Shown here one piece after another: positions 36,785 to 45,682 of a stretch of 64,000 nt of DNA (positions are counted from its first letter, which is position 1; each line of letters starts with the position of its first letter). Position numbers and translations under genes: made by a program. The notes under the pieces are model-generated. The model ran no database searches and was not told the origin of the DNA. It worked only from the letters and a program-made list of their open reading frames with translations. Source of the stretch: Streptomyces tubercidicus (GTDB lineage Bacteria; Actinomycetota; Actinomycetes; Streptomycetales; Streptomycetaceae); contig NZ_CP114205.1 in NCBI RefSeq assembly GCF_027497495.1, positions 6,262,001 through 6,326,000 of the forward strand, read 5' to 3'.

Positions 36785-37591
36785 TCACTCCCAGCGGAAG
36801 AACCGCGCCGCGGCACCGAGCCCGAGCGCCGCCCATACGGCCAGGATGCCGAGGTCCGGCCAGGGGATACCGGCGCCGTGCTGGAGCACCTCGCGCAGTC
36901 CGTCGGACAGTGCCGTGATCGGCAGCAGCCCGAGCACGCTCTGGGCGGCCTCCGGGAACTTCTCCAGCGGGACGACCACCCCGCCGCCGACCAGCAGCAG
37001 CAGGAACACCAGGTTGGCCGCGGCCAGGGTGGCCTCCGCCTTGAGCGTGCCGGCCATCAGCAGGCCCAGGCCCGAGAAGGCGGCGGTGCCCAGGAGGAGC
37101 AGCAGCACCACCGCGAGCGGACTGCCCTGCGGCGACCAGCCCAGGGCCAGCGCGACCGCCGTCAGCAGCGTGATCTGCAGGACCTCGGTGACCAGCACCG
37201 CACAGGTCTTGGCGGCCATCAGCCCCCAGCGCGGCAGCGGCGAGACGGCCAGCCGCTTGAGCACGCCGTAGCGGCGCTCGAAACCGGTCGCGATGGCCTG
37301 GCCGGTGAAGGCGGTGGACAGCACGGCGAGCGCCAGGATGCCGGGCGCCAGGAAGTCGACGGAGCGGCCCGCGCCGCCGGCGGTGCCGGTGGGCACCGCG
37401 ATGATGTCGACGGCGGAGAACAGCACCAGCAGCAGCGTCGGGATGATCACGGTCAGCAGCAGCTGCTCACCGTTGCGCAGCAGCATCCTGGTCTCCAGGG
37501 CCGCCTGCGCGCGGATCATCCGGGGCAGCGGGGCCGCACCGGGCCGCGGGCTGAACGTGCCGGTGACGCCACCGGCCTCGGTGGTGGTCAT
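36785..37591 (-). CDS. ABC-2-type transporter permease (DrrB-like)
   Basis: 268 residues. About six membrane helices after a cytoplasmic start with RAQAALETRMLLRNGEQLL. The GFERRYGVLKRLAVSPLPR loop is a signature of ABC-2 drug/daunorubicin-type permeases, and the LVGGGVVVPLEKFPE turn follows. Its ATG overlaps the stop of the ATPase gene (ATGA), so the two proteins are made in balance. Substrate unknown; the position next to ctaA and near suf is conserved in Streptomyces as I remember it, which suggests a housekeeping rather than resistance role. Confidence 0.9.
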   Translation of the reverse strand: MTTTEAGGVTGTFSPRPGAAPLPRMIRAQAALETRMLLRNGEQLLLTVIIPTLLLVLFSAVDIIAVPTGTAGGAGRSVDFLAPGILALAVLSTAFTGQAIATGFERRYGVLKRLAVSPLPRWGLMAAKTCAVLVTEVLQITLLTAVALALGWSPQGSPLAVVLLLLLGTAAFSGLGLLMAGTLKAEATLAAANLVFLLLLVGGGVVVPLEKFPEAAQSVLGLLPITALSDGLREVLQHGAGIPWPDLGILAVWAALGLGAAARFFRWE

Positions 37592-38550
37592 GCGCGCAGC
37601 TCCTTGCCCGTGAGTTCCAAGAAGACGTCCTCCAGGGTGTGCCGTTCGACGGCTATCGCGTCGGGCATCACGCCGTTCTGGGCGCACCAGGAGGCGACGG
37701 TGGCCAGCAGCTGCGGGTTGACCTTGCCGTGGACGCGGTAGACGCCTGAGGCGGGCTCCGTGGCGGCGCTGTCCGCGGGCAGGGCCTTGAGGAGCGAGCC
37801 GAGGTCGAGGCCGGGGCGGCCGGTGAAGCGCAGGCTGTTCTCCGCGCCACCACGGCACAGCTCGTCCGGGCTGCCCTGGGCGATCACCCGGCCGCCGTCG
37901 ATGATCGCGACATCGTCGGCGAGCTGCTCGGCCTCGTCCATGAAGTGTGTGGTCAGTACGGTGCTGACGCCGTCGGTGCGCAGCTCCCGTACGAGGTCCC
38001 AGGTGGCGTGCCGGGCCTGCGGGTCGAGCCCGGCCGTCGGCTCGTCCAGGAAGACCAGCTCGGGGCGGCCGACCACGGCCATCGCCAGCGCCAGCCGTTG
38101 TTGCTGGCCGCCGGACAGCCGCCGGTAGGGGGTGCGGCCGCAGCCGCCCAGGCCGAGCCGGTCGATGAGCGTGCCGACGTCGAGGGGGTGGGCGTGCAGG
38201 GTGGCGGTGTGCCGCAGCATCTCCTCGGCCCTGGCGCCCGCGTAGACGCCGCCGGACTGCAGCATCACGCCGATCCGCGGCCGCAGCGCCGCGGCGTCGG
38301 CGACCGGGTCCAGGCCCAGCACCCGCACCCGGCCGGCGTCCGGGCGGCGGTAGCCCTCGCAGGTCTCGACGGTGGTGGTCTTGCCGGCGCCGTTCGGGCC
38401 GAGTACGGCGGTGACCGTGCCACGGGCGACGGTCAGGTCGAGCCCGTCCACGGCGGTCTTGGTCCCGTATCGCTTGACCAGGCCGGTGATCTCGACGGCA
38501 GGTTCTTCGCCAGGGGGCCGGGGGGCGCCCCCCGGGGAGGTGCTGGGCAT
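37588..38550 (-). CDS. ABC transporter ATP-binding protein (DrrA-like)
   Basis: 320 residues. Walker A GPNGAGKTTTVE (~residue 53), Q loop, signature LSGGQQQRLALAMAVVG, Walker B LVFLDEPTAGLD and switch His in TTHFMDEAEQL are all present. The C-terminal ~90 residues form the regulatory extension of the DrrA type. Works with the overlapping permease gene as an exporter dimer. Starts divergently from sufR; the 277 bases between contain a TTAGG palindrome. Confidence 0.93.
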   Translation of the reverse strand: MPSTSPGGAPRPPGEEPAVEITGLVKRYGTKTAVDGLDLTVARGTVTAVLGPNGAGKTTTVETCEGYRRPDAGRVRVLGLDPVADAAALRPRIGVMLQSGGVYAGARAEEMLRHTATLHAHPLDVGTLIDRLGLGGCGRTPYRRLSGGQQQRLALAMAVVGRPELVFLDEPTAGLDPQARHATWDLVRELRTDGVSTVLTTHFMDEAEQLADDVAIIDGGRVIAQGSPDELCRGGAENSLRFTGRPGLDLGSLLKALPADSAATEPASGVYRVHGKVNPQLLATVASWCAQNGVMPDAIAVERHTLEDVFLELTGKELRA

Positions 38551-38741
38551 GCCGGGCAGTCTACGGAGAGTGGCAGGTGGGCCTTCAACGGGGGCGTGGG
38601 GGCTGACGGGGCTCGTTCCCCGATCTGGCGGTGCCGGACCGAACGGATTTCGAGCGCCCGCGGCGCCCGGTGCGCGGCTGCCGGGCCGGAACGCGCCCGC
38701 GCAGGTCGGGGGCGCTTTTTCCGCTCTGTCGGGTACTTGAA

Positions 38742-38755
38742 TTAGGTAACCCTAA
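38742..38755. promoter_or_regulatory. Inverted repeat before sufR (candidate SufR or iron-regulator operator)
   Basis: TTAGG (38742-38746), spacer TAAC, CCTAA (38751-38755): a perfect 5-4-5 inverted repeat 73 bases before the sufR start. The TTAGG/CCTAA arms resemble half-sites of the DtxR/DmdR iron box as well as known suf-operon operators, so either regulator may bind. Confidence 0.55.
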
Positions 38756-38827
38756 GTGATAGAGGCCACCCGTTCGTGGCCCGGGCGAGGCTTGAATCAC
38801 TTTGACGAATTACGCAACAATGGCGTT

Positions 38828-39685
38828 GTGAAATACGCGAGCGAGGAAAAGGAAGGGCCCGCGGTCGAGCAGACCGAAGGGCCGGCCCCCTCCGCGCCCG
38901 AGAAGACCGAGCGGCGAGGGGCCGCCCCACATCCCGCGGCGCCGCATGACGAACAACAGGGCACCCGCAACCGGGTCGCCCGCTCCATTCTCGACCACGG
39001 TCCGTCCACCGCGGCCGAGCTCGCCCTCCGCCTGGAGCTGACCCAGGCGGCCGTCCGCCGGCATCTGGACGCGCTGGCCGCGGAGGGCGTTGTCGAGCCG
39101 CGCGAGAAGCGCGTCTACGGCAACCGCGGCCGGGGCCGACCGGCCCGCGCCTTCGCCCTCACCGACTGCGGACGGGACGCCTTCGACCAGGCCTACGACC
39201 AGCTCGCCTCCGATGCGCTGCGCTGGATCGCGCAGAGCGCCGGCGGCGGCGAGAAGGGCGAGGCGGCCGTCGCCGCGTTCGCCCGCGCGCGGCTCGCCGC
39301 GCAGGCCGTGGGCTACCGCGAGGCGGTCGAGGCCGCCGAGCCGGAGGCCCGCACCGAGGCCCTTGCGAGGGCATTGACCGCGGACGGGTACGCTGCTACG
39401 GCGCGCAGCGCCCCCAATCCCCAGCTCGGTGAACAGCTCTGCCAGCACCACTGCCCGGTCGCCCATGTCGCCGAGCAGTACCCGCAGCTGTGTGAGGCGG
39501 AGACCGAGGTCTTCTCCCGATTGCTCGGGACCCATGTACAGCGGCTTGCCACCATCGCCCATGGCGACGGGGTGTGCACGACCTTCATCCCGAAGGCCGG
39601 TGCCGGCAAGGCCGCTCACAGCACCGCACGCACCAGCAAGACCACCACAGCATCTGCAAGCACGGCCGGGAGGAACCCCGCATGA
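38828..39685 (+). CDS. sufR: SufR-type iron-sulfur-sensing transcriptional regulator
   Basis: 285 residues. A polar Pro/Glu-rich N terminus (~50 residues) is followed by a winged helix-turn-helix, VARSILDHGPSTAAELALRL and LTQAAVRRHLDALAAEGVV, then RVYGNRGRGRPARAFALTD. The C-terminal domain carries the cluster ligands: GEQLCQHHCPVAHVAEQYPQ, followed by LCEAETEVFSRLLG. Holo-SufR with [4Fe-4S] represses the suf operon and releases it when cluster supply falls. GTG 38828 is chosen because the preceding residues are not family-like; there is no clear ribosome site. The last ~35 residues are Thr/Ala-rich beyond the domain. Its stop overlaps the sufB start, so it is the first gene of the operon. Confidence 0.92.
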   Translation: MKYASEEKEGPAVEQTEGPAPSAPEKTERRGAAPHPAAPHDEQQGTRNRVARSILDHGPSTAAELALRLELTQAAVRRHLDALAAEGVVEPREKRVYGNRGRGRPARAFALTDCGRDAFDQAYDQLASDALRWIAQSAGGGEKGEAAVAAFARARLAAQAVGYREAVEAAEPEARTEALARALTADGYAATARSAPNPQLGEQLCQHHCPVAHVAEQYPQLCEAETEVFSRLLGTHVQRLATIAHGDGVCTTFIPKAGAGKAAHSTARTSKTTTASASTAGRNPA

Positions 39686-41103
39686 CGCTCCCCACGGAGA
39701 CTGCTCACCCTGAGCTTGAGGGCCTGGGCAAGTACGAATACGGCTGGGCCGACTCCGACGTGGCCGGCGCCTCCGCCAAGCGCGGTCTTTCCGAGGCCGT
39801 CGTCCGCGACATCTCGGGGAAGAAGAACGAGCCGGAGTGGATGCTCAAGCTCCGCCTCAAGGGCCTGAAGCTGTTCGACAAGAAGCCCATGCCCAACTGG
39901 GGCTCGGACCTGTCGGGCATCGACTTCGACAACATCAAGTACTTCGTCCGCTCCACGGAGCAGCAGGCCGCCTCCTGGGAGGACCTGCCCGAGGACATCA
40001 AGAACACCTACGACAAGCTCGGCATCCCCGAGGCGGAGAAGCAGCGCCTGGTCGCCGGTGTCGCCGCGCAGTACGAGTCCGAGGTCGTCTACCACCAGAT
40101 CCGTGAGGACCTGGAGGAGCAGGGCGTCATCTTCCTGGACACGGACACCGCGCTCAAGGAGCACCCGGAGATCTTCCAGGAGTACTTCGGCACGGTCATC
40201 CCGGTCGGCGACAACAAGTTCGCGTCGCTGAACAGCGCGGTGTGGTCCGGCGGTTCGTTCATCTACGTGCCCAAGGGTGTCCACGTCGACATCCCGCTGC
40301 AGGCCTACTTCCGGATCAACACCGAGAACATGGGCCAGTTCGAGCGGACGCTGATCATCGTCGACGAGGACGCCTACGTCCACTACGTCGAGGGCTGCAC
40401 GGCGCCGATCTACAAGTCGGACTCGCTGCACTCCGCGGTCGTCGAGATCGTCGTGAAGAAGGGCGGCCGCTGCCGCTACACGACCATCCAGAACTGGTCG
40501 AACAACGTCTACAACCTGGTCACCAAGCGTGCCGTCGCCTACGAGGGCGCGACCATGGAGTGGGTCGACGGCAACCTCGGCTCCAAGGTGACCATGAAGT
40601 ACCCGGCCGTCTACCTCATGGGTGAGCACGCCAAGGGCGAGACCCTGTCCATCGCCTTCGCGGGCGAGGGCCAGCACCAGGACGCCGGCTCCAAGATGGT
40701 CCACATGGCGCCGAACACCTCCTCCAACATCGTCTCCAAGTCGGTGGCGCGCGGCGGTGGCCGGACCTCCTACCGCGGTCTGGTCGAGATCGGCGAGGGC
40801 GCCGCGGGCTCCAAGTCCAACGTGCTGTGTGACGCCCTGCTGGTGGACACCATCTCCCGTTCGGACACCTACCCCTACGTGGACGTCCGCGAGGACGACG
40901 TCTCCATGGGCCACGAGGCGACCGTCTCCAAGGTCAGCGAGGACCAGCTCTTCTACCTGATGGCGCGCGGTCTGTCGGAGGACGAGGCGATGGCGATGAT
41001 CGTCCGTGGTTTCGTCGAGCCGATCGCCCGTGAGCTGCCGATGGAGTACGCGCTGGAGCTCAACCGCCTGATCGAGCTGCAGATGGAAGGCGCGGTCGGC
41101 TGA
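39682..41103 (+). CDS. sufB: Fe-S cluster assembly scaffold protein SufB
   Basis: 473 residues. Part of the SufBCD scaffold that builds [Fe-S] clusters. The typical N-terminal GKYEYGWADSD and the beta-helix core with YVEGCTAPIYKSDSLHSAV (the candidate sulfur-receiving Cys is in EGCTAP) and KSNVLCDALLVD are seen, as is the C-terminal EDQLFYLMARGLSEDEA motif shared with SufD. ATG overlaps the sufR stop, with GGGAGGAACC as ribosome site. Confidence 0.97.
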   Translation: MTLPTETAHPELEGLGKYEYGWADSDVAGASAKRGLSEAVVRDISGKKNEPEWMLKLRLKGLKLFDKKPMPNWGSDLSGIDFDNIKYFVRSTEQQAASWEDLPEDIKNTYDKLGIPEAEKQRLVAGVAAQYESEVVYHQIREDLEEQGVIFLDTDTALKEHPEIFQEYFGTVIPVGDNKFASLNSAVWSGGSFIYVPKGVHVDIPLQAYFRINTENMGQFERTLIIVDEDAYVHYVEGCTAPIYKSDSLHSAVVEIVVKKGGRCRYTTIQNWSNNVYNLVTKRAVAYEGATMEWVDGNLGSKVTMKYPAVYLMGEHAKGETLSIAFAGEGQHQDAGSKMVHMAPNTSSNIVSKSVARGGGRTSYRGLVEIGEGAAGSKSNVLCDALLVDTISRSDTYPYVDVREDDVSMGHEATVSKVSEDQLFYLMARGLSEDEAMAMIVRGFVEPIARELPMEYALELNRLIELQMEGAVG

Positions 41104-41190
41104 CGGCCACGGCACACTCAACGACCGACGCGGCGGCCGTCCTGCGGGCAGGCCGAGGATCGCAACCAGAAAGCGAGCACTACGACAGCC

Positions 41191-42375
41191 ATGGCTGAGG
41201 CTCAGAACATCCCGGCGGGTTCCACGACCACCGGCTCCATCGCGGTGGCCGCGGAGTCCACCGTCGCCACCCGGATGAGCGCCCCGCCGTCCTACGACGT
41301 GGCGGACTTCCCGGTGCCGCACGGCCGCGAGGAGGAGTGGCGCTTCACGCCTCTCGCGCGCCTGAAGGGCCTGCACGACGGCAGCGCCGAGGCCGGCGGT
41401 CCCGACCTGAAGATCGACATCACCGCGCCCGAGGGCGTCACGCATGAGCTGGTCGACCGCGCCGACCCGCGGGTCGGCAAGGCGGGCAAGCCCGTCGACC
41501 GGGTCGCCGCCCAGGCGTACAGCTCCTTCGAGAAGGCGTCGGTGATCTCGGTTCCCAAGGAGGCGCAGCTCTCCGAGCCGATCCGGATCACTGTCCACGG
41601 TGAGGGCGGCACGGCCTATGGCCACCAGGTCATCGAGCTCGGCGCGTTCGCCGAGGCGGTTGTGGTCATCGACCACACCGGTGACGCGGTGCTCGCCGCC
41701 AACGTCGACTACCTCCTCGGTGACGGCGCCAAGCTGACCGTCGTCTCCGTCCAGGACTGGGACGACCACGCGGTCCACGCGGGCCAGCACAACGCCCTGG
41801 TCGGCCGGGACGCGAGCTTCAAGTCCGTGGTGGTCACCTTCGGCGGCGACCTCGTCCGGCTGCACCCGCGCGTCACCTACGCGGGCCCCGGCGGTGAGGC
41901 CGAGTTCTACGGTCTGTACTTCACCGAGCAGGGCCAGCACCACGAGCACCGGCTCTTCGTCGACCACGAGGCGACCAACTGCCGCTCGAACGTGGTCTAC
42001 AAGGGCGCGCTGCAGGGCGATGACGCGCACGCCGTATGGATCGGCGACGTGCTGATCCGGGCCGCGGCGACCGGGACGGACACCTACGAGCTCAACCGCA
42101 ACCTCGTCCTCACCGACGGCGCGCGGGTCGACTCGGTGCCCAACCTGGAGATCGAGACCGGTGAGATCGTCGGTGCCGGCCACGCCTCGGCGACCGGCCG
42201 GTTCGACGACGAGCAGCTGTTCTACCTGATGGCCCGCGGTATCCCGGCCGACGAGGCCCGCCGCCTGGTCGTCCGCGGCTTCTTCGCCGAGCTGGTCCAG
42301 CAGATCGGTCTCCCGGACGTCGAAGAGCGTCTGATGAGCAAGATCGAGGCCGAGCTGGAAGCGGCCGCGGCATGA
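41191..42375 (+). CDS. sufD: Fe-S cluster assembly protein SufD
   Basis: 394 residues. Paralogue of SufB that forms the SufB-SufD heterodimer. HGREEEWRFTPLARLKGL at the start and the beta-helix ending QHHEHRLFVDHEATNCRSNV, with the DEQLFYLMARGIPADEARR tail, are typical. The His in HHEHRLFVDH is the kind implicated in iron entry at the B-D interface. 87 bases separate it from sufB, the largest gap inside the operon. Confidence 0.97.
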   Translation: MAEAQNIPAGSTTTGSIAVAAESTVATRMSAPPSYDVADFPVPHGREEEWRFTPLARLKGLHDGSAEAGGPDLKIDITAPEGVTHELVDRADPRVGKAGKPVDRVAAQAYSSFEKASVISVPKEAQLSEPIRITVHGEGGTAYGHQVIELGAFAEAVVVIDHTGDAVLAANVDYLLGDGAKLTVVSVQDWDDHAVHAGQHNALVGRDASFKSVVVTFGGDLVRLHPRVTYAGPGGEAEFYGLYFTEQGQHHEHRLFVDHEATNCRSNVVYKGALQGDDAHAVWIGDVLIRAAATGTDTYELNRNLVLTDGARVDSVPNLEIETGEIVGAGHASATGRFDDEQLFYLMARGIPADEARRLVVRGFFAELVQQIGLPDVEERLMSKIEAELEAAAA

Positions 42376-42689
42376 CGTACGTACGCGTAGCGGCGCTCAG
42401 CGAGCTGGAGGAGGACACCCCGAAGCGGGTGGAACTCGACGGTACGCCGGTGTCGCTGGTCCGCACCGAGGGCGAGGTGTTCGCGATCAACGACATCTGC
42501 TCGCATGCGAACGTCTCGCTCTCGGAAGGCGAGGTCGAGGACTGCTCGATCGAGTGCTGGCTGCACGGTTCGAGCTTCGACCTGCGCACCGGCAAGCCCA
42601 GCGGCCTTCCCGCGACGCGCCCCGTCCCCGTATACCCCGTAAAGATCGAAGGGGACGACGTGCTCGTCTCCGTCACCCAGGAGTCCTGA
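42372..42689 (+). CDS. Rieske-type [2Fe-2S] ferredoxin in the suf operon
   Basis: 105 residues. Both Rieske motifs are intact: CSHANVSL and CWLHGSSF, two Cys and two His ligands; the fold ends with PVPVYPVKIEGDDVLV. It resembles the soluble bphF-type ferredoxins of dioxygenases (NirD/biphenyl type), not a membrane Rieske. ATG overlaps the sufD stop (ATGA), and sufC starts seven bases after, so it is embedded in the scaffold gene set and probably supplies electrons for cluster assembly or cysteine persulfide reduction. No oxygenase is adjacent. Confidence 0.93.
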   Translation: MTYVRVAALSELEEDTPKRVELDGTPVSLVRTEGEVFAINDICSHANVSLSEGEVEDCSIECWLHGSSFDLRTGKPSGLPATRPVPVYPVKIEGDDVLVSVTQES

Positions 42690-42696
42690 GTTCCCC

Positions 42697-43461
42697 ATGG
42701 CAACGCTTGAGATCCACGACCTGCACGTCTCCGTCGAGGCCGAGAACGGCCCGCGCGAGATCCTGAAGGGCGTCGACCTGACCGTGAAGCAGGGCGAGAC
42801 GCACGCCATCATGGGCCCCAACGGCTCCGGCAAGTCGACCCTCGCCTACTCTCTCGCGGGTCACCCCAAGTACACGATCACCGGCGGCACCGTCACCCTC
42901 GACGGCGAGGACGTCCTGGAGATGTCCGTCGACGAGCGCGCGCGGGCCGGCGTCTTCCTCGCCATGCAGTACCCGGTCGAGGTGCCCGGCGTCTCGGTCT
43001 CCAACTTCCTGCGGACCTCCGCGACCGCGATCCGCGGTGAGGCCCCCAAGCTGCGGCTGTGGGTCAAGGAGGTCAAGGAGGCCATGGAGCGCCTCCAGAT
43101 GGACCCCGCGTTCGCCGAGCGCAACGTCAACGAGGGCTTCTCCGGCGGTGAGAAGAAGCGCCACGAGATCCTCCAGCTGGAGCTGCTGAAGCCCGCGATC
43201 GCGATCCTCGACGAGACCGACTCCGGTCTGGACGTCGACGCGCTGCGCACCGTCTCCGAGGGCGTCAACCGCGTCCGCGAGACCGGTGAGGTCGGCACCC
43301 TGCTGATCACGCACTACACGCGCATCCTGCGCTACATCAAGCCCGATCAGGTCCATGTCTTCGCCAACGGCCGGATCGCCGAGTCCGGCGGTGCCGAGCT
43401 CGCCGACAAGCTGGAGGCCGAGGGCTACGAGGCTTACACGAAGGGTGGCGCAACCGCGTGA
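42697..43461 (+). CDS. sufC: Fe-S cluster assembly ATPase SufC
   Basis: 254 residues, single ABC ATPase. Walker A GPNGSGKSTLAYSLAG, the Suf-type FLAMQYPVEVPGVS Q-loop region, signature FSGGEKKRHEILQ, and Walker B AILDETDSGLDVDAL with the extra Asp-Ser of SufC are present. It drives conformational change of SufBCD. Its stop overlaps the sufS start (GTGA). Confidence 0.98.
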   Translation: MATLEIHDLHVSVEAENGPREILKGVDLTVKQGETHAIMGPNGSGKSTLAYSLAGHPKYTITGGTVTLDGEDVLEMSVDERARAGVFLAMQYPVEVPGVSVSNFLRTSATAIRGEAPKLRLWVKEVKEAMERLQMDPAFAERNVNEGFSGGEKKRHEILQLELLKPAIAILDETDSGLDVDALRTVSEGVNRVRETGEVGTLLITHYTRILRYIKPDQVHVFANGRIAESGGAELADKLEAEGYEAYTKGGATA

Positions 43462-44714
43462 CACAGCTGCCGGGCCTCCTCGACACAGAGGCGATCCGTA
43501 AGGACTTCCCCCTTCTGGACCGCCAGGTTCACGACGGGAAGAAGGTCGTGTATCTGGACAACGCGGCGACCTCGCAGAAGCCGCGCCAGGTCCTCGACGC
43601 CCTGAACGCCTACTACGAACGTCACAACGCCAACGTCCACCGCGGCGTGCATGTGCTCGCCGAGGAGGCCACGGCGCTGTACGAAGGCGCGCGCGACAAG
43701 GTGGCCGCCTTCATCAACGCCCCGAGCCGCGACGAGGTGATCTTCACCAAGAACGCCTCCGAGTCGCTCAACCTCGTGGCCAACATGCTCGGTTGGGCCG
43801 ATGAGCCCTACCGCGTGGACCACGAGACCGAGATCGTCATCACGGAGATGGAGCACCACTCCAACATCGTCCCGTGGCAGCTGCTGGCGCAGCGCACCGG
43901 CGCGAAGCTGAAGTGGTTCGGCATCACCGACGACGGCCGGCTCGACCTGTCCGACATCGACGAGATCATCACCGAGAAGACGAAGATCGTCTCCTTCACG
44001 CTGGTCTCCAACATCATGGGCACCGTCAACCCGGTCGAGACGATCATCCGCCGCGCCCAGGAGGTCGGCGCGCTGGTCTGCATCGACGCCTCGCAGGCCG
44101 CCCCGCACATGGTGCTGGACGTGCAGGCGCTGCAGGCCGACTTCGTGGCCTTCACCGGCCACAAGATGTGCGGCCCGACCGGCATCGGCGTCCTCTGGGG
44201 CCGCCAGGAGCTGCTGGAGGACCTGCCGCCGTTCCTCGGTGGCGGCGAGATGATCGAGACCGTCTCGATGCACTCCTCGACCTATGCGCCCGCCCCGCAC
44301 AAGTTCGAGGCCGGTACGCCCCCGATCGCCCAGGCCGTCGGCCTCGGCGCGGCCGTGGACTACCTCACCTCGATCGGCATGGACAACATCGCCGCGCATG
44401 AGCACGCGATCACCGAGTACGCCGTCAAGCGGCTGCTGGAGGTCCCGGACCTGCGCATCATCGGCCCGAGCACGGCCGAGGACCGCGGGGCGACGATCTC
44501 CTTCACGCTCGGCGACATCCATCCGCACGACGTCGGCCAGGTGCTGGACGAGCAGGGCATCGCGGTCCGGGTGGGCCACCACTGCGCACGGCCGGTCTGC
44601 CTGCGCTACGGAATTCCCGCGACCACGCGAGCGTCGTTCTATCTGTACTCCACGCCCGCCGAGGTCGACGCCTTGGTCGAGGGCCTGGAGCACGTCCGCA
44701 ACTTCTTCGGTTAG
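43458..44714 (+). CDS. sufS: Cysteine desulfurase SufS
   Basis: 418 residues, group II desulfurase. PLP enzyme that takes sulfur from cysteine. N-terminal VYLDNAATSQKP, cofactor His in ITEMEHHSNIVPW, Schiff-base lysine in FTGHKMCGPTGIG, and catalytic cysteine in GHHCARPVCLRYG. In Gram-positives SufS passes sulfur to SufU, encoded 57 bases downstream. GTG start overlaps the sufC stop. Confidence 0.97.
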   Translation: MTQLPGLLDTEAIRKDFPLLDRQVHDGKKVVYLDNAATSQKPRQVLDALNAYYERHNANVHRGVHVLAEEATALYEGARDKVAAFINAPSRDEVIFTKNASESLNLVANMLGWADEPYRVDHETEIVITEMEHHSNIVPWQLLAQRTGAKLKWFGITDDGRLDLSDIDEIITEKTKIVSFTLVSNIMGTVNPVETIIRRAQEVGALVCIDASQAAPHMVLDVQALQADFVAFTGHKMCGPTGIGVLWGRQELLEDLPPFLGGGEMIETVSMHSSTYAPAPHKFEAGTPPIAQAVGLGAAVDYLTSIGMDNIAAHEHAITEYAVKRLLEVPDLRIIGPSTAEDRGATISFTLGDIHPHDVGQVLDEQGIAVRVGHHCARPVCLRYGIPATTRASFYLYSTPAEVDALVEGLEHVRNFFG

Positions 44715-44770
44715 ACAAACAGAGACCGTAAACCCGAGCACAGCGGATGAGGACGAGGACTGACTGAGCC

Positions 44771-45229
44771 GTGAAGCTGGATTCCATGTACCAGGACGTC
44801 ATCCTGGACCACTACAAGCACCCCCATGGGCGCGGTCTGCGGGACGGCGACGCCGAGGTGCACCATGTCAACCCCACGTGCGGTGACGAGATCACGCTGC
44901 GCGTGCGGCTCGACGGCGCGACGATTGAGGATGTGTCCTACGAGGGCCAGGGCTGCTCCATCAGCCAGGCCAGCGCGTCGGTGCTCAACGAGCTCCTGGT
45001 GGGCAAGCAGCTCGGGGACGCGCAGAAGATCCAGGAGACGTTCCTGGAGCTGATGCAGTCCAAGGGGCAGCTCGAACCGGATGACGCGATGGAGGAGATC
45101 CTGGAGGACGCGGTGGCGTTCGCCGGAGTCTCCAAGTACCCGGCGCGCGTGAAGTGTGCGCTGCTCAGTTGGATGGCCTGGAAGGACGCCACGGCCAAGG
45201 CCCTCTCCGAGGAGGCGAAGACCGCATGA
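44771..45229 (+). CDS. sufU: Zinc-dependent sulfurtransferase SufU
   Basis: 152 residues. IscU-like fold with the SufU-specific spacing of NPTCGDEI, YEGQGCSISQASAS and ARVKCALLSW. The three cysteines and the Asp of CGDE bind zinc and the sulfur from SufS. GTG start. Its stop overlaps the start of the SufT-like gene (ATGA). No sufE is present, as expected where SufU is used. Confidence 0.96.
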   Translation: MKLDSMYQDVILDHYKHPHGRGLRDGDAEVHHVNPTCGDEITLRVRLDGATIEDVSYEGQGCSISQASASVLNELLVGKQLGDAQKIQETFLELMQSKGQLEPDDAMEEILEDAVAFAGVSKYPARVKCALLSWMAWKDATAKALSEEAKTA

Positions 45230-45561
45230 CCGACACCCCGACCACCACGAAGCCTGCCTCCGAGGAGGAGGTCCGCGAGGCGCTGTACGACGTCGTGGAC
45301 CCCGAGCTGGGCATCGATGTCGTCAACCTGGGGCTGATCTACGGCATCCACATCGACGACGCCAATATCGCCACCATCGACATGACGCTGACCTCCGCGG
45401 CCTGTCCGCTGACCGATGTCATCGAGGACCAGGCGAAGTCCGTCACGGACGGCATCGTCAGCGAACTGAAGATCAACTGGGTCTGGATGCCCCCGTGGGG
45501 CCCGGACAAGATCACCGACGACGGCCGCGAGCAGCTCCGCGCGCTGGGCTTCAACGTCTGA
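45226..45561 (+). CDS. Metal-sulfur cluster assembly factor, SufT/DUF59 (MIP18) family
   Basis: 111 residues. EVREALYDVVDPELGIDVVN and the NLGLIYGI strand, followed by LTSAACPLTDVIEDQ with the conserved Cys, define DUF59/SufT. SufT proteins help mature or deliver Fe-S clusters. The ATG overlaps the sufU stop, and the gene ends 14 bases before a strong terminator, so it closes the suf operon. Confidence 0.94.
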   Translation: MTDTPTTTKPASEEEVREALYDVVDPELGIDVVNLGLIYGIHIDDANIATIDMTLTSAACPLTDVIEDQAKSVTDGIVSELKINWVWMPPWGPDKITDDGREQLRALGFNV

Positions 45562-45574
45562 CGAGGTCTTCTCA

Positions 45575-45624
45575 GCGATACGGCCGTGCCCGCCAGCCAC
45601 CACTGGCGGGCACGGCCGTATCGC
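45575..45624 (+). terminator. 22-bp perfect hairpin ending the suf operon
   Basis: Arms 45575-45596 and 45603-45624 are perfectly complementary (starts GCGATACGGCC); loop ccacca. It is the longest perfect stem in the window, with no T run after it. Confidence 0.9.
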
Positions 45625-45646
45625 GCGTTCCGGGCCGCACAGGTAT

Positions 45647-45680
45647 GTACGACCGTACGCAACGCTGTGTACGCTCGTAC
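45647..45680. promoter_or_regulatory. Twin palindromic operator and leaderless promoter of the SMR exporter
   Basis: Two 12-bp palindromes, GTACGACCGTAC (45647-45658) and GTACGCTCGTAC (45669-45680), 22 bp apart centre to centre (two helical turns). TACGCT (45670-45675) inside the second is a -10 seven bases before the SMR ATG at 45683, and the first covers the -35 position. A TetR repressor bound to both would block polymerase; the TetR gene is the next but one start. Confidence 0.8.
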
Positions 45681-45682
45681 GC

